Notes: a model not told the origin generated them from the sequence alone. Positions 1 through 11,880 are shown, counted from the first letter of the stretch. The stretch is DNA of 64,000 nucleotides from Xenorhabdus sp. BG5 (GCF_015163665.1 NZ_JADEUG010000001.1:62001-126000), one strand, 5' to 3'. Made by a program: numbers and translations.

Positions 1-1
1 G

Positions 2-880
<879 letters not shown>

Positions 881-938
881 GAAGATATTTAATATCAGAA
901 AAATAGATATAAAGAAGATAGATGTGTCAAGAAGATTA

Positions 939-975
939 AACCACCTCCAAACAGCAGGCAGGTGGTTGATCTTTT
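939..975. terminator. Bidirectional terminator between cysB and the convergent gene
   Basis: An 8-bp perfect stem, AACCACCT (939-946) with AGGTGGTT (960-967), is followed by a T-rich tract. It lies between two convergent genes, so it probably ends both transcripts. Confidence 0.6.
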
Positions 976-978
976 ATT

Positions 979-1818
979 TTATGTCCCTTTTGGGATCATG
1001 GTCTTAAATTCACCACTGAAAAAATTGTCAGAATTTTCGATTGAAGATTTTTGATTTTTGAGAATGAAATTATCGAAAGCTATTTTAACTCCGTGATTTT
1101 CTAATGCTTGGTAATTAAATAAGCAAATACAAGAGGAGTAAGTAAATTTAACATTGATATTCTCACTAGAAGCACAGTTTGACGTCACTTCTGAGTTGGT
1201 TCTGTCAAAATCTATTTTATAGAGTTTTATTTTAGGGACATACATGACCCGATCTTCAACGCCAATTGCTTCAATAACACTGGCTAATGTGAGGGTGGAA
1301 TAATGATCTCCATTCCGTTTTAAGCCCAGCCTTATAGCATCACCTTGTTTTTGCAAAAAATCGGAAAAGCTTTTCAGGCTTGGAGAGTTTGCATTTAAAA
1401 TAATATCTATGATGAGTTGGAGTAAATTTGTTGCAATAGAAACTCCTTTCATTTCATGCTGATAAGTTTGACTTTCGACATTCATGATACTCATCAATGG
1501 CAGTTTTGCCATGATATCTCCCCAAAATTGAATGTCAGTCTTATATTCTTTGCCATGAGTATTGGTATATTTGGCGATATAATCGGCGGCTATTGAAGAA
1601 AGGGCGATCTGTATTTTTTTGATTTTATTCATTTTCTGTATGATATTGCCTTTGTCAACAATATTTGCAGTAATAATAAATTGGACCAGGCCGTCTGTAT
1701 CATTGAGCTGATAATCTGAGAAGGAAAATTTATCTCTAATGCCAGCCGAAAAAAACTGATCGGCTTGTTGTATGTGGCTTACGTAATGTTGGTATTCTTT
1801 ATTTTTTTCTGTATCCAT
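979..1818 (-). CDS. Hypothetical protein, 279 aa
   Basis: I do not recognise this family. The protein is soluble-looking and polar, with no signal peptide and no clear membrane segment, and is rich in Lys, Asn, Ile and Ser. Four cysteines sit in the C-terminal third, in the segments SNCASSEN and YSSCICLF. The start is supported by a strong ribosome-binding site (GGAGG) eight bases upstream. It is transcribed towards cysB and interrupts the usual cysB-acnA neighbourhood, with lower GC than its neighbours. This suggests a lineage-specific insertion. Function unknown. Confidence 0.75.
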   Translation of the reverse strand: MDTEKNKEYQHYVSHIQQADQFFSAGIRDKFSFSDYQLNDTDGLVQFIITANIVDKGNIIQKMNKIKKIQIALSSIAADYIAKYTNTHGKEYKTDIQFWGDIMAKLPLMSIMNVESQTYQHEMKGVSIATNLLQLIIDIILNANSPSLKSFSDFLQKQGDAIRLGLKRNGDHYSTLTLASVIEAIGVEDRVMYVPKIKLYKIDFDRTNSEVTSNCASSENINVKFTYSSCICLFNYQALENHGVKIAFDNFILKNQKSSIENSDNFFSGEFKTMIPKGT

Positions 1819-2112
1819 AATTTTACCTCCAATCTCTAATAAACGTATTGAGTACCCTGAATATACCTTTATTTTTCAAGTTGCAATTTAAATCTATTAG
1901 CCAGAAATGCGTAGAAACTTTAGAGTCAATTCAATCAAACTCTTACGGTGTGAATAAAACATATCCACTTTGGCGGTGTCATCATTAAAATTTATCAATA
2001 AATGAGAATTTACAGCTAGTTAGCAAAATGTGTGGTAACGGAATAACAAATAGTTGCTTATATGTTATGTTTAATGGTAACTGACCATCAATAATAAGAA
2101 AGGAGAGGAGTT

Positions 2113-4803
2113 ATGTCGTTTAAATTGAAAACGGACTGTGCTTCAACGCTCTCGATTGGAAGCAAATCCACTGGCAGTAAAACCTATCACTATTACAGTT
2201 TACCTCTGTTATCTGAACAAATTGGCAATATATCCCGCCTGCCAAAGTCACTGAAAGTTCTGCTCGAAAATCTCTTGCGCAATGTTGATGGTGAATCAGT
2301 TGTGGAAGATGATTTGCAGGCGCTGGTGGAATGGCAAAAAACCGGTCATGCAGACCGCGAAATTGCTTATCGCCCCGCCCGCGTACTTATGCAGGATTTT
2401 ACAGGTGTGCCAGCTGTCGTTGATCTTGCTGCAATGCGGGAAGCTGTGTTGAGACTTGGTGGAAATGTAGAGAAGGTTAATCCGCTATCCCCTGTTGATT
2501 TGGTTATCGATCACTCGGTGATGGTTGATAAATTTGGCACTGAACAGGCATTTTCAGAAAACGTTCAGATAGAGATGGCACGTAACTATGAACGTTATCT
2601 GTTCTTGCGTTGGGGACAGAAAGCTTTTAATCGTTTCCGCGTTGTCCCTCCCGGAACGGGGATTTGCCATCAGGTTAATCTTGAATATCTGGGTAAAGCC
2701 GTTTGGTATGAGAATCAGGATGGTAAGGATTTTGCTTATCCTGATACGCTGGTCGGAACGGATTCTCACACAACCATGATTAATGGATTGGGCGTTCTGG
2801 GATGGGGCGTAGGGGGAATTGAAGCCGAGGCGGCGATGCTGGGGCAGCCAGTTTCCATGCTGATCCCAGATGTTGTTGGCTTTAAACTGACCGGAAAATT
2901 GCAAGAAGGGATCACAGCAACTGACCTTGTACTGACTGTGACACAAATGCTGCGTAAACATGGTGTTGTGGGTAAATTTGTTGAATTTTATGGCGATGGA
3001 TTATCTGATTTACCGCTGGCAGATCGGGCAACTATTGCCAATATGTCCCCTGAATATGGTGCGACTTGTGGTTTCTTTCCTGTTGATGACATTACATTAG
3101 ACTATATGCGTTTAACGGGGCGCCATGAAGAAGAAATTGCTTTGGTTGAAGCTTATTGCAAAATTCAGGGCTTATGGCGTAATACGGGGGATGAGCCTAT
3201 TTTTACCAGCACCCTAGCGTTGGACATGTCGACAGTTGAAGCAAGTTTAGCTGGGCCGAAACGTCCTCAAGATCGGGTTGCATTGGGAAATGTACCACAG
3301 GCTTTTCAGTCTGCCACTGAATTGGATATCCATAAAACACAAGAGCACTCATCAGCGGTATCAGTGACTTTAGGTAACCAAACTTTTGCATTACAAGATG
3401 GTGCCGTGGTGATTGCTGCCATTACCTCTTGCACAAACACCTCTAACCCCAGCGTATTGATGACGGCGGGATTACTTGCCAAAAAAGCAGTTGAGAAAGG
3501 CTTACAGTGTCAACCGTGGGTTAAAACTTCACTGGCACCTGGTTCGAAAGTCGTGACAAGTTATCTGGAATTAGCAGGTTTCATGCCATATCTGGAAAAA
3601 TTGGGTTTTAACTTGGTGGGATATGGCTGTACTACCTGTATTGGCAATTCCGGGCCATTGCCTGATCCGATTGAAGCTGCAATCAAGCAATCTGATCTAA
3701 CCGTTGGGGCGGTGCTTTCCGGTAACCGAAATTTTGAAGGGCGCATTCATCCCTTAGTGAAAACGAACTGGTTGGCGTCACCGCCGCTGGTGGTGGCTTA
3801 TGCGCTTTCTGGCAGTATGAAAAAGGATCTGACGCGAGAACCTATCGGAAAAGATCAACAAGGCAATGATGTTTACTTGAAGGATATCTGGCCTGATAGT
3901 ACAGAAGTTGCAGAAGCAATTGGAAAAGTCAGAACCGAAATGTTCCATAAAGAATACGATTCGGTGTTTGATGGTGATAAAAGTTGGCGATCCCTGAGTG
4001 TCGAAAGTTCAGTGACTTATGCTTGGCAGCCGGATTCCACCTATATACGACATCCTCCTTTCTTCAGTGATATGACGGCTGAACCTAAACCGATTACAGA
4101 CATACATCAGGCTCACATTTTGGCGATTTTAGGGGATTCAGTTACGACGGATCACATTTCCCCCGCGGGCAACATTAAGGCTGACAGTCCTGCCGGACGT
4201 TATTTGCAAGAACATGGTGTTGCACCAAAAGATTTTAATTCGTATGGCTCAAGACGTGGCAATCATGAGGTTATGATGCGAGGAACGTTTGCTAACATTC
4301 GTATTCGTAATGAGATGGTATCAGGGGTTGAAGGAGGTTATACCCGGCATATTCCTTCACAATCCCAACTTGCCATTTATGATGCAGCTATGCGTTATCA
4401 GGAGGAAAAAATACCATTAGCCGTTATTGCGGGGAAAGAATATGGTTCAGGATCAAGCCGTGACTGGGCTGCAAAAGGGACAAGATTGCTAGGGGTCAGG
4501 GTTGTGATTGCAGAATCTTTCGAACGCATTCACCGCTCTAACTTGATTGGTATGGGTGTCTTGCCATTGGAATTTCCTCAAGGCGTTAGCCGCAAGAGCT
4601 TAAACCTGACGGGAGAGGAGCGGATTGATATTACAGGATTATCTAACATTCAACCTGGGCAGACAATTGCAGTGAAAGTTACCTATGCCAATGGACAGGA
4701 AATTGTGATTGATACCCGTTGCCGCATTGATACGGGAACAGAACTGTCTTACTTCTATCATGATGGTATTTTGCATTATGTGATTCGTAATATGCTGAAA
4801 TGA
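2113..4803 (+). CDS. acnA: Aconitate hydratase A
   Basis: Interconverts citrate and isocitrate in the TCA and glyoxylate cycles; AcnA is the stress/stationary-phase isozyme in enterics. The 896-residue length is normal. The [4Fe-4S] ligands are visible as Cys440 (SCTNTSNPS) and Cys506/Cys509 ([11 protein letters not shown]). The C-terminal swivel domain has the substrate-binding segments [14 protein letters not shown] and [13 protein letters not shown]. The start has a strong Shine-Dalgarno sequence (AAGGAGAGG). The preceding 290 bases hold no gene and presumably the promoter; I could not pick a convincing operator there. Confidence 0.98.
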   Translation: MSFKLKTDCASTLSIGSKSTGSKTYHYYSLPLLSEQIGNISRLPKSLKVLLENLLRNVDGESVVEDDLQALVEWQKTGHADREIAYRPARVLMQDFTGVPAVVDLAAMREAVLRLGGNVEKVNPLSPVDLVIDHSVMVDKFGTEQAFSENVQIEMARNYERYLFLRWGQKAFNRFRVVPPGTGICHQVNLEYLGKAVWYENQDGKDFAYPDTLVGTDSHTTMINGLGVLGWGVGGIEAEAAMLGQPVSMLIPDVVGFKLTGKLQEGITATDLVLTVTQMLRKHGVVGKFVEFYGDGLSDLPLADRATIANMSPEYGATCGFFPVDDITLDYMRLTGRHEEEIALVEAYCKIQGLWRNTGDEPIFTSTLALDMSTVEASLAGPKRPQDRVALGNVPQAFQSATELDIHKTQEHSSAVSVTLGNQTFALQDGAVVIAAITSCTNTSNPSVLMTAGLLAKKAVEKGLQCQPWVKTSLAPGSKVVTSYLELAGFMPYLEKLGFNLVGYGCTTCIGNSGPLPDPIEAAIKQSDLTVGAVLSGNRNFEGRIHPLVKTNWLASPPLVVAYALSGSMKKDLTREPIGKDQQGNDVYLKDIWPDSTEVAEAIGKVRTEMFHKEYDSVFDGDKSWRSLSVESSVTYAWQPDSTYIRHPPFFSDMTAEPKPITDIHQAHILAILGDSVTTDHISPAGNIKADSPAGRYLQEHGVAPKDFNSYGSRRGNHEVMMRGTFANIRIRNEMVSGVEGGYTRHIPSQSQLAIYDAAMRYQEEKIPLAVIAGKEYGSGSSRDWAAKGTRLLGVRVVIAESFERIHRSNLIGMGVLPLEFPQGVSRKSLNLTGEERIDITGLSNIQPGQTIAVKVTYANGQEIVIDTRCRIDTGTELSYFYHDGILHYVIRNMLK

Positions 4804-4832
4804 TAAAAAACTGAAAAATCACATTTAGAAAT

Positions 4833-4866
4833 AAAAACTGCGCCCACACCGACGCAGTTTTTTATA
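4833..4866. terminator. Rho-independent terminator, acnA/ribA
   Basis: A 10-bp stem, AAAAACTGCG with CGCAGTTTTT, has a 10-base loop and a T tract on both strands. It separates the convergent acnA and ribA genes and probably works in both directions. Confidence 0.85.
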
Positions 4867-4892
4867 TTTTACAGAAAGTAATTAGAGAACTT

Positions 4893-5501
4893 TTAGCTTG
4901 ATTTGGACAGCAAATGGCCCATTCGGTTGGCTTTGGTATCCAAATAGTGAGCATTTTGGGAATTACGTCCTACGATCAATGGAACACGTTCGGTGATATT
5001 AATACCGGCTTCTATCATGATTTCAACTTTTTTAGGGTTGTTAGTAAGAAGACGAATTGTATTAATATTTAAAATCTTATACATATCTGAACACAGGGTG
5101 AAATCTCTTTCATCGGCAGCAAAACCTAATTGATGGTTGGCTTCAACAGTATCAATACCTTGATCCTGTAAAGCATAGGCACGAATTTTATTCAGCAGGC
5201 CAATATTACGGCCTTCCTGGCGGTGATAGAGCAAAACACCTCGACCTTCCTGACTAATTTGCGAAAGTGCGGCTTCTAATTGAAAACCACAGTCGCATCT
5301 TAGGCTGAATAAAGCATCTCCAGTGAGGCATTCTGAGTGGATGCGCGATAATACAGGATCATCACCAGAAATATCGCCGAAAACAAGAGCGACATGATCG
5401 CGGCCTGTTTTGATTTCTTCAAATCCAATCATTAAAAACTCGCCCCATGGTGTAGGTAATTTTGCTTCAGCTACTCGTTTTAGCTGTATTTTTGTATTCA
5501 T
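4893..5501 (-). CDS. ribA: GTP cyclohydrolase II
   Basis: First committed enzyme of riboflavin synthesis, opening GTP to 2,5-diamino-6-ribosylamino-pyrimidinone phosphate plus formate and pyrophosphate. Zinc-binding cysteines are in [19 protein letters not shown], and the nucleotide-binding/catalytic segment is [21 protein letters not shown]. At 202 residues it is slightly longer than the E. coli protein (196), owing to a short extra N-terminus (MNTK before [10 protein letters not shown]). No strong ribosome-binding site precedes the chosen ATG. It is a stand-alone RibA without a fused RibB domain. Confidence 0.97.
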   Translation of the reverse strand: MNTKIQLKRVAEAKLPTPWGEFLMIGFEEIKTGRDHVALVFGDISGDDPVLSRIHSECLTGDALFSLRCDCGFQLEAALSQISQEGRGVLLYHRQEGRNIGLLNKIRAYALQDQGIDTVEANHQLGFAADERDFTLCSDMYKILNINTIRLLTNNPKKVEIMIEAGINITERVPLIVGRNSQNAHYLDTKANRMGHLLSKSS

Positions 5502-5860
5502 ATGTTGATTTAACTCGTTATAAATATTGCGATATCAGAACAATACCGGTTGAGAAATCAGCTAACACTACGCAAAAATTTTCTCTGATTACAACGCATG
5601 CACGCCGGCGCATTGTAACAGAAATTATTAATACGCAAGAATATAAAGCGTCGGGTCCTTTAATGATAAATATATTAACATGCTAAACTATAGGCAGATT
5701 TTTGCAGATGTATTTATTACAAGAAGAGGGAAATCAGCGTTTATTGCAATAAATTGCTTCCTTTACGTAGACGTGTGTAGACGAGAAATGCTAATTTAAC
5801 ACGCCACTATGTCTGTTATTTGGCATAACCAATCAGCAACGAGAGATAACAGGAAGAAAT
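5502..5860. other. Divergent intergenic region ribA/lapA
   Basis: About 360 bases between divergent genes. It must contain the ribA promoter and the lapA promoter (heat-shock regulated in E. coli). An open frame at 5462-5686 on the plus strand runs through it but overlaps ribA antisense and resembles no known protein. I see no FMN-riboswitch-like structure. Nothing else is assigned. Confidence 0.5.
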
Positions 5861-6175
5861 GTGAAATATTTTCTGATCTTATTACTGGCACTGGTTGTTT
5901 TTGTTATCTCAGTGACGCTGGGAGCAAATAATAATCAGATAGTGACGTTTAATTATTTGATTGCTAAGGGTGATTACTCTGTATCCACATTGCTGGCTGC
6001 GTTGTTTGCTGTTGGCTTTATCCTAGGTTGGGGAGTTTGTGGTTTTTTTTACCTGCGCGCCTGTGTTTCTTTGCGACATGCGAAACGCAAAATCAAGCGA
6101 CTGGAAACTCAAGTGGAACAACCCTCTGAATCATCCAAAAAAGTCGTCTCTACCGTAGCATTAAACAAGGAATAA
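5861..6175 (+). CDS. lapA: Lipopolysaccharide assembly protein A
   Basis: Small inner-membrane protein that works with LapB in controlling LPS synthesis through LpxC stability. The 104 residues contain an N-terminal membrane helix (YFLILLLALVVFVISVTLG), a second helix (VSTLLAALFAVGFILGWGVCGFFYL) and a basic coiled-coil tail (RHAKRKIKRLETQVE), the family architecture. The start is a GTG, because the overlapping ATG two bases upstream meets an immediate stop. A 6-base gap to lapB indicates co-transcription. Confidence 0.94.
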   Translation: MKYFLILLLALVVFVISVTLGANNNQIVTFNYLIAKGDYSVSTLLAALFAVGFILGWGVCGFFYLRACVSLRHAKRKIKRLETQVEQPSESSKKVVSTVALNKE

Positions 6176-6181
6176 TTCTCT

Positions 6182-7351
6182 ATGTTAGAGCTGTTGTTTC
6201 TGTTGCTTCCCATTGCTGCCGCTTATGGCTGGTATATGGGGCGCAGAAGTGCTCAACAAGATAAACAACAATCGGCTGACCGCCTTTCGCGTGAATATGT
6301 TGATGGTGTTAACTTTTTGCTCTCCAATCAGCAAGATAAGGCGGTAGATTTATTTCTTGATATGCTGAAAGAAGATAGCCCGGCATTTGAGGCTCACCTA
6401 ACATTGGGAAATCTCTTCCGTTCCCGTGGTGAAGTTGAAAGAGCCATCCGTATTCACCAGTCCCTGATGGAAAGTGCTTCCCTGACATTTGAACAACGTT
6501 TGCTTGCGATCCAGCAACTTGGGCAAGATTATATGGCTGCTGGAGTCTATGATCGTGCAGAGAACATGTTCGTTCAGTTAGTTGACGAAACAGACTTCCG
6601 TGAAAATGCCTTTAATTCCTTGCTAACCATCTACCAGTCAACCAGTGATTGGAATAAAGCCATTGATATCGCTGAAAAACTCGTAAAATTGGGTAAACAC
6701 CATTTTCGGGAAGAAATTGCCCATTTTTACTGTGAGTTGGCTCTGCAATGTATGGGCAGTGATGATTTTACTGCTGCGATCGGCTATTTGAATAAAGCGG
6801 CTCAAGCAGACAAAAATTGTGCCCGTACTTCTATTATGTTTGGTCGTATTTATATGGCGCAGGGAGAATATCTTAAAGCGACCAATGCGTTGAAACGCAT
6901 TCTTGAGCAGGATAAACAATTAGTCAGTGAATCTTTGCCAATGCTGCAAGAATGTTACCAACATTTGTCTCAACCGGACGAGTGGCAAGCTTTTGTACAG
7001 CGCTGTGTAGAAGAAAATTGTGGTGCGGTCGCTGAACTTCATATGGCCGATATTCTTGAAAAGAAAGAAGGGCGTGAAGTTGCTCAAAATTTTATTAACC
7101 GTCAGTTAGAACGCCATCCAACAATGAGATTATTTTACCGTCTGATGGATTACCATATGACGGAAGCGGAAGAAGGGCGAGCGAAAGAAAGCCTGATTCT
7201 TTTGCGTAATATGGTCGGTGAGCAAATCCGCACAAAACCGGATTATCGATGCCATAAATGTGGCTTTACTTCCCGTTCGTTATATTGGCATTGTCCATCA
7301 TGTCGTTCTTGGGACTCTATTAAACCGATCCGAGGGTTGGATGGTCAGTGA
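6182..7351 (+). CDS. lapB: Lipopolysaccharide assembly protein B
   Basis: Inner-membrane-anchored TPR protein that acts as an adaptor for FtsH-dependent degradation of LpxC, balancing LPS and phospholipid synthesis. An N-terminal anchor (LELLFLLLPIAAAYGWYMGRRS) is followed by tandem TPR units (for example AFEAHLTLGNLFRSRGEVERAI). A C-terminal rubredoxin-like metal knuckle with two CxxC pairs (CHKCGFTSRSLYWHCPSC) completes it. The length of 389 residues matches E. coli. The stop codon overlaps a matS-type sequence. Confidence 0.96.
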   Translation: MLELLFLLLPIAAAYGWYMGRRSAQQDKQQSADRLSREYVDGVNFLLSNQQDKAVDLFLDMLKEDSPAFEAHLTLGNLFRSRGEVERAIRIHQSLMESASLTFEQRLLAIQQLGQDYMAAGVYDRAENMFVQLVDETDFRENAFNSLLTIYQSTSDWNKAIDIAEKLVKLGKHHFREEIAHFYCELALQCMGSDDFTAAIGYLNKAAQADKNCARTSIMFGRIYMAQGEYLKATNALKRILEQDKQLVSESLPMLQECYQHLSQPDEWQAFVQRCVEENCGAVAELHMADILEKKEGREVAQNFINRQLERHPTMRLFYRLMDYHMTEAEEGRAKESLILLRNMVGEQIRTKPDYRCHKCGFTSRSLYWHCPSCRSWDSIKPIRGLDGQ

Positions 7352-7360
7352 CACTGTCAC
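7348..7360. promoter_or_regulatory. matS site (MatP binding, Ter macrodomain)
   Basis: The 13-mer GTGACACTGTCAC matches the E. coli matS consensus GTGACRNYGTCAC exactly. It overlaps the lapB stop codon. MatP bound at such sites organises the terminus macrodomain, which agrees with the tus, Ter and dif features in this window. Confidence 0.8.
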
Positions 7361-7433
7361 TATTATACTGCTACTCCTTAGTAATTAAAGTTTATAAAAA
7401 TTCAATTTAATTAGTAAATCAAAGGGCCTAAAA

Positions 7434-8174
7434 ATGATCTCCCACACAGTTCAAACTTTAGATAAACAGATTGACTCGCCTGTTATTGTTGCACTGGATT
7501 ATGACAATCAGGATGCAGCGCTGGCATTTGTCGACAAGATTGATCCACAATCCTGTCGTCTGAAAGTAGGCAAGGAGATGTTTACACTGTATGGCCCGCA
7601 ATTTGTTCAGGCGCTGCATCAGCGTGGTTTTGATGTGTTTTTGGATCTTAAATTTCACGACATCCCCAATACAACGGCAAGGGCGGTTGCTGCTGCCGCA
7701 GAATTAGGTGTGTGGATGGTTAATGTTCATGCAAGTGGTGGTGCGAGAATGATGACAGCAGCTAAAGAAGCGTTGCTGCCTTACGGTAAGGATGCGCCTT
7801 TGTTGATTGCGGTGACTGTGCTGACCAGTATGGAACAATCTGATTTATCGGGCACAGGTATTGATATGACTCCAGCGCAACATGCGGAGCGTTTGGCATT
7901 TTTGACAAAACAGTGTGGTTTAGATGGCGTAGTTTGTTCAGCCCATGAAGCACAGCAATTGAAATCTGTATGTGGACAAGCCTTCCAACTTGTTACTCCA
8001 GGTATTCGCCCTGAAGGTACAGAAGCGGGAGATCAGCGCCGGATTATGACACCTCCTCAGGCGGTTCAGGCTGGGGTGGATTATATGGTGATCGGGCGTC
8101 CAATTACCCGCGCAGAAAATCCGGCATTAGCACTCCAACAGATTAATCAATCTCTTGGAGTTGTTCATGGATAA
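7434..8174 (+). CDS. pyrF: Orotidine 5'-phosphate decarboxylase
   Basis: Decarboxylates OMP to UMP, the last step of de novo pyrimidine synthesis. It is a TIM-barrel enzyme of 246 residues. The catalytic Lys/Asp array is in [11 protein letters not shown], and the phosphate-binding ends are TPGIRPEG and [13 protein letters not shown]. It follows lapB in the usual enteric order lapA-lapB-pyrF-yciH and overlaps yciH by eight bases, indicating translational coupling. Confidence 0.97.
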   Translation: MISHTVQTLDKQIDSPVIVALDYDNQDAALAFVDKIDPQSCRLKVGKEMFTLYGPQFVQALHQRGFDVFLDLKFHDIPNTTARAVAAAAELGVWMVNVHASGGARMMTAAKEALLPYGKDAPLLIAVTVLTSMEQSDLSGTGIDMTPAQHAERLAFLTKQCGLDGVVCSAHEAQQLKSVCGQAFQLVTPGIRPEGTEAGDQRRIMTPPQAVQAGVDYMVIGRPITRAENPALALQQINQSLGVVHG

Positions 8175-8493
8175 TAACTCTCGCCTGGTTTATTCGACAG
8201 ATGGTGGCCGCATTCAGCAGGAGGAAAAAGTAAAGCCTTCTCGTCCGAAAGGTGATGGTATTGTACGGATCCAGCGCCAGAGTAGTGGCCGTAAAGGGAA
8301 AGGGGTTTGTGTGATTACGGGCATAGATACTGATGACCAAACTTTGGCTAAGCTGGCAGCTGAATTGAAGAAAAAATGTGGCTGCGGGGGTTCTGTCAAA
8401 GAGGGTGAAATTGAAATTCAGGGCGATAAACGCGACTTGCTGAAGCAATTGCTGGAAGCAAAAGGCATGAAAGTAAAACTGGCTGGAGGCTAA
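8167..8493 (+). CDS. yciH: Translation factor YciH (SUI1/eIF1 family)
   Basis: Bacterial SUI1/eIF1-like protein thought to influence start-codon selection, not essential. The core is visible as [22 protein letters not shown] and [22 protein letters not shown] chose the ATG at 8167 ([15 protein letters not shown]), which matches the E. coli N-terminus (SNSRLVYST) and gives 108 residues. An in-frame TTG at 8155 would add four residues inside pyrF. It overlaps the pyrF stop by eight bases. Confidence 0.93.
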   Translation: MDNNSRLVYSTDGGRIQQEEKVKPSRPKGDGIVRIQRQSSGRKGKGVCVITGIDTDDQTLAKLAAELKKKCGCGGSVKEGEIEIQGDKRDLLKQLLEAKGMKVKLAGG

Positions 8494-8541
8494 GCTTCTA
8501 CAAGCTATGCAGCCAATAAACCGCATAGCTTGTTAATTGAA

Positions 8542-9483
8542 CTAATTAATACGTGTCACGATACGGGCAGCCGCTGCTAATACATCAGGGCGGGCACTGG
8601 CTTCTTTGTTATTTGGCTGAGTAAAATAGGTAACCAAAACTAACGGTGCACGATTGGATACTGGCCAAATGACCGCGATATCATTTGTTGTACCATAATC
8701 GCAGCGACCGGTTTTATCTCCTACAACCCAATCCTTGGGTACTCCCGCACGAATGCTGGTACCGCCAGTTGTATTGCCTTTTATCCACTCAGTTAATTGT
8801 TCACGTTGTGTTGTGGCCAGGGCATTGCCCAACACTAAATTATATAAACTTTTTGCCATAGCTTGAGGTGTGGAAGTATCACGTTCATCACCTGGAATTA
8901 CGGTATTTAATTCAGGTTCATAGCGTTCGAGGCGAAAAGAATTGTCACCGATAGTACGGGCAAAGCGTGTCACTTCATTAGGGCCATTCAATTGGTTAAG
9001 AAGCAAATTCATAGCCGTATTATCGCTATATTGCAGTGTTGCTGCGCTCAACTCTCCTAAGGTCATACCCTCTTTGAGATGTTTTTCCGTAATTGGGCTA
9101 TATTCAACAAGATCTGCTTGTTGATAGCGAACTCGTTGATTTAATAGGTGAGCATTTGTTTCGCTTTTTTGCAGAATAGCGGATACCGCCATCAGCTTAC
9201 TGGTACTGCATAGAGGAAAACGCTCGTTTGCACGGTAAGAGATGATGGAATAATCAGCCGTGTCTATTAATACCACGCCAAGCTGGCCATTAGCATTTTT
9301 TTCCAATATAGAAAGTTGGTGGATGATCTTATTTGTCTTTGGATTTATTGTAGATGGTGTTTCATTCGGGTAATAAATTTGATTGTTATGAGCAGTGGAA
9401 CTAGCTGGAAAAGTGAATAATACACCAAGTAACGAAGCGAGGGCGGTTGCGAAACCTATTCGGTTTACCGAAGAAAATAGCAT
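8542..9483 (-). CDS. Class A beta-lactamase with a Cys69-Cys238 pair
   Basis: Periplasmic serine beta-lactamase of 313 residues with a Sec signal peptide ([21 protein letters not shown]). All class A motifs are present: STSK (Ser93 nucleophile, Lys96), SDN (153-155), the omega-loop glutamate in EPELN (Glu189) and KTG (257-259), followed by a CTX-M/CumA-like GTTNDIAV. Unusually, Cys92 precedes the nucleophile and Cys261 follows KTG-Arg; these are Ambler 69 and 238, the pair that forms a disulfide in class A carbapenemases and GES enzymes. Ambler 237 is Arg. No regulator gene lies beside it. The substrate range cannot be read from sequence. Confidence 0.95.
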   Translation of the reverse strand: MLFSSVNRIGFATALASLLGVLFTFPASSTAHNNQIYYPNETPSTINPKTNKIIHQLSILEKNANGQLGVVLIDTADYSIISYRANERFPLCSTSKLMAVSAILQKSETNAHLLNQRVRYQQADLVEYSPITEKHLKEGMTLGELSAATLQYSDNTAMNLLLNQLNGPNEVTRFARTIGDNSFRLERYEPELNTVIPGDERDTSTPQAMAKSLYNLVLGNALATTQREQLTEWIKGNTTGGTSIRAGVPKDWVVGDKTGRCDYGTTNDIAVIWPVSNRAPLVLVTYFTQPNNKEASARPDVLAAAARIVTRIN

Positions 9484-9579
9484 GTGGAAGTCCTCATAGG
9501 GATGATCTTATTGTTATTACAAAACTGCCGCCATAAATGGCGGCAGAGTTATTTTACAGGAATTACTTGTAAGATGTGT

Positions 9580-11517
9580 CTAGACAGGACGTGCCACAAT
9601 ATTGCGGGTTTCCATTCTGACCTCTTCAATACGGACATTGATGATGTCATTCAGGCGGTGAACCGTTTCACCCTTAATCAACACTGAGCCTGTTTCTTGA
9701 CTGCATTGAAGTTCATCACGAACAGCATGCAAAAATGGCCCAGGAACGAAAGCGATAGCACCATTATCTGCCAGTCGCACCCGTAGGCCACCACGGGTGA
9801 TATCGATAATTTCTGCTGGGAATATTTTATCTGTGCCAGCATGAGGCTGCAAGAAACGAGCATAGAGCCAATCACCAACATCACGCTCGGCCATGCGGTT
9901 AGCTCGGCGACGCTCTGTCAATCGCAGGCAAAAATCTTCAGTGGGTTTTTCTATCTCCACTTGTTGGATAATTGCTTTCAACAAACGGTGGTTGATAATA
10001 TCGCTGTATTTACGGATAGGGGATGTCCAGGTCGCGTAAGCATCAAATCCTAAACCAAAGTGTGGGCCTGGTTCTGTTTTGATTTCTGCAAATGTTTGGA
10101 AACGGCGGATGCGACTGTCCAGGAATTGGGTGGGTTGTTTATCCAGTTCACGGCGCAATTCGCAGAACCCTTCCAGATTCAGTAATGCTTCGGCATTAGC
10201 TTCAATGCCGTTTTCCTTGAGAACTTCAACAACCTGCTCAATCTGGGTAGGTTCAAAGCCGGTGTGGACGTTATAAATCCCAAAGCCTAACTTATCACGC
10301 AGAATTTTAGCTGCACATAAGTTTGCTGCGATCATGGCTTCTTCAACAATACGGTTAGCTGTACGGCGCTGTTCAATTACGATATCAACAACATAGCCGT
10401 TTTCATCAAGGATAAATCGATAATCCGGACGTTCCTTGAAAACCAGGGCGTTTTGTAGACGCCAGTTATTGCGACGTTCACACATTTCTTTCAGAAGGGT
10501 AATCTGGCTCATGACGGCGTCTGAACTTGGTTTCCAACCTTCCTTGCCTTCTAAGTAGTCTGAAACTTCGTCATAAACCAGTTTAAATTTAGATTCAACC
10601 CATGCAGAGAAGAATTGAATATCATCGCCCAACTGACCATTTTCGAGAATAGAAACCTGACAAACCAGGGCAGGGCGGCGCACGTTAGGGCGCAGGGAAC
10701 AGAGATCATCAGATAGCTCACGAGGGAGCATTGGAATATTGAAACCTGGCAGGTAATTGGTGAAACTGCGCTGGTAGGCAATTTTATCCAGTTCGCTACC
10801 CGCTTTGATATAAGCCGTGGGATCGGCAATTGCGATAGAAAGTTTCAGGCTGCCGTCATCATTTTTGGTGATGTGCAGGGCATCATCCATATCTTCGGTT
10901 GTTGCACTGTCAATAGTGACAAAATCAAGCACGGTCAGATCGATGCGTTCGATAGAACTATCATCCAACGGGCAATCCGTCATTGCTGGCGCTTCACGTT
11001 CCAGTTCGTGGCGAGTTAATGTTACCCACCATGGTGCGTAGTGGTCATCACCTTGCGTAATATAGCCAGTAATTTCGGCATGAAAACCGCGATCACCTTT
11101 CAGAGGATGCCGGCGCATTTCAGCTACGGCCCAATCGCCGTTTTCAAAGGTATGGTCAACGTGGTTTGCAGGGCGGCAAGGGATAGTGTCTTTTAATAAT
11201 GGGTGATCAGGAATAATCCATAGTCGGTTGTCATTTTCTTTCTTATGGACCTTTCCTACAAAACGGGTCAGGAAGGGTTCAATCAGAGACTCCGGTTCGG
11301 CAATTTCTTTCTCTTTGTCTGTGTGGATAGCGGCGGTAATCCGATCTCCGTGCATGACTTTTTTCATGTGGGGAGGTGGAATGAAATAACTTTTTTGGCC
11401 GTCGACTTCTAAAAATCCAAAACCTTTCTCAGTTCCTTTGACTAAACCTTCTACACGCAGGGTCTGGGCGTGAAGTTGCTGTTTTAGCTGCGCAAGCAGC
11501 GGATTATTTTGAAACAT
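9580..11517 (-). CDS. rnb: Exoribonuclease II
   Basis: Processive 3'-5' hydrolytic exoribonuclease that degrades unstructured RNA. At 645 residues it aligns from its first residues with E. coli RNase II ([14 protein letters not shown]). It has two N-terminal cold-shock folds ([28 protein letters not shown]), the RNB catalytic core with its acidic metal cluster ([29 protein letters not shown]) and a C-terminal S1 domain ([26 protein letters not shown]). The gene is monocistronic, followed after about 100 bases by the beta-lactamase on the same strand. Confidence 0.97.
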   Translation of the reverse strand: MFQNNPLLAQLKQQLHAQTLRVEGLVKGTEKGFGFLEVDGQKSYFIPPPHMKKVMHGDRITAAIHTDKEKEIAEPESLIEPFLTRFVGKVHKKENDNRLWIIPDHPLLKDTIPCRPANHVDHTFENGDWAVAEMRRHPLKGDRGFHAEITGYITQGDDHYAPWWVTLTRHELEREAPAMTDCPLDDSSIERIDLTVLDFVTIDSATTEDMDDALHITKNDDGSLKLSIAIADPTAYIKAGSELDKIAYQRSFTNYLPGFNIPMLPRELSDDLCSLRPNVRRPALVCQVSILENGQLGDDIQFFSAWVESKFKLVYDEVSDYLEGKEGWKPSSDAVMSQITLLKEMCERRNNWRLQNALVFKERPDYRFILDENGYVVDIVIEQRRTANRIVEEAMIAANLCAAKILRDKLGFGIYNVHTGFEPTQIEQVVEVLKENGIEANAEALLNLEGFCELRRELDKQPTQFLDSRIRRFQTFAEIKTEPGPHFGLGFDAYATWTSPIRKYSDIINHRLLKAIIQQVEIEKPTEDFCLRLTERRRANRMAERDVGDWLYARFLQPHAGTDKIFPAEIIDITRGGLRVRLADNGAIAFVPGPFLHAVRDELQCSQETGSVLIKGETVHRLNDIINVRIEEVRMETRNIVARPV

Positions 11518-11737
11518 AATATCTGGGAAATATAGAGTTATTATCGATAATTTTGGACAACAGTTTTACGCGAATCGAGAGTATGGAGCAAGTAACATCT
11601 TATCAAAACAGGAAAAACTGTGGTGTAAGACTAAAAATAGGCCATTTTACCGAAATGGGGAATGCCATTTTTTATTTCTCCGCTGATACGACAGTATTAT
11701 TAGTCCTAATCCGTATTAGGTAATGTTTTAAACAGAA

Positions 11738-11760
11738 ATACTTAGTTACAACATACTTAT
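11738..11760 (-). promoter_or_regulatory. Replication terminator (Ter) site 1
   Basis: On the minus strand the sequence contains GTATGTTGTAACTAAG flanked by ATAA, matching the E. coli TerB core GTATGTTGTAACTAAA at 15 of 16 positions. The G:C pair that marks the fork-blocking face lies on the higher-coordinate side. A Tus-bound site should therefore stop forks moving leftward and let rightward forks pass. Confidence 0.9.
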
Positions 11761-11845
11761 CTAAATCTCAACAACACAACCATAAAACTCAAATTACAAA
11801 TCTCAATAGAGGAAAAAATAATAACGATAATGATATGATTTTCTC

Positions 11846-11880
11846 AGTCTGCCTCCTGTAAGAATTAAAGGAGACAGACT
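11846..11880 (-). terminator. Hairpin terminator after nth
   Basis: A 12-bp arm, AGTCTGCCTCCT, pairs with AGGAGACAGACT with one mismatch and an 11-base loop, just downstream of the nth stop. It is followed on the minus strand by AGAAAATCAT, not a clean T run, so efficiency is uncertain. Confidence 0.5.

Noticed and set aside
5462..5686. Plus-strand frame of 74 codons overlapping ribA
   Set aside because: Antisense to the conserved ribA 5' end, no ribosome-binding site and no protein-like pattern.
5502..5860. Possible FMN riboswitch for ribA
   Set aside because: No RFN-element-like conserved segments seen; enteric ribA is not normally controlled by one.
10668..10675. KOPS-like octamer GGGCAGGG pointing toward dif
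   Set aside because: Polarity is as expected for FtsK loading, but one octamer is not evidence; a genome-wide strand-bias count would be needed.
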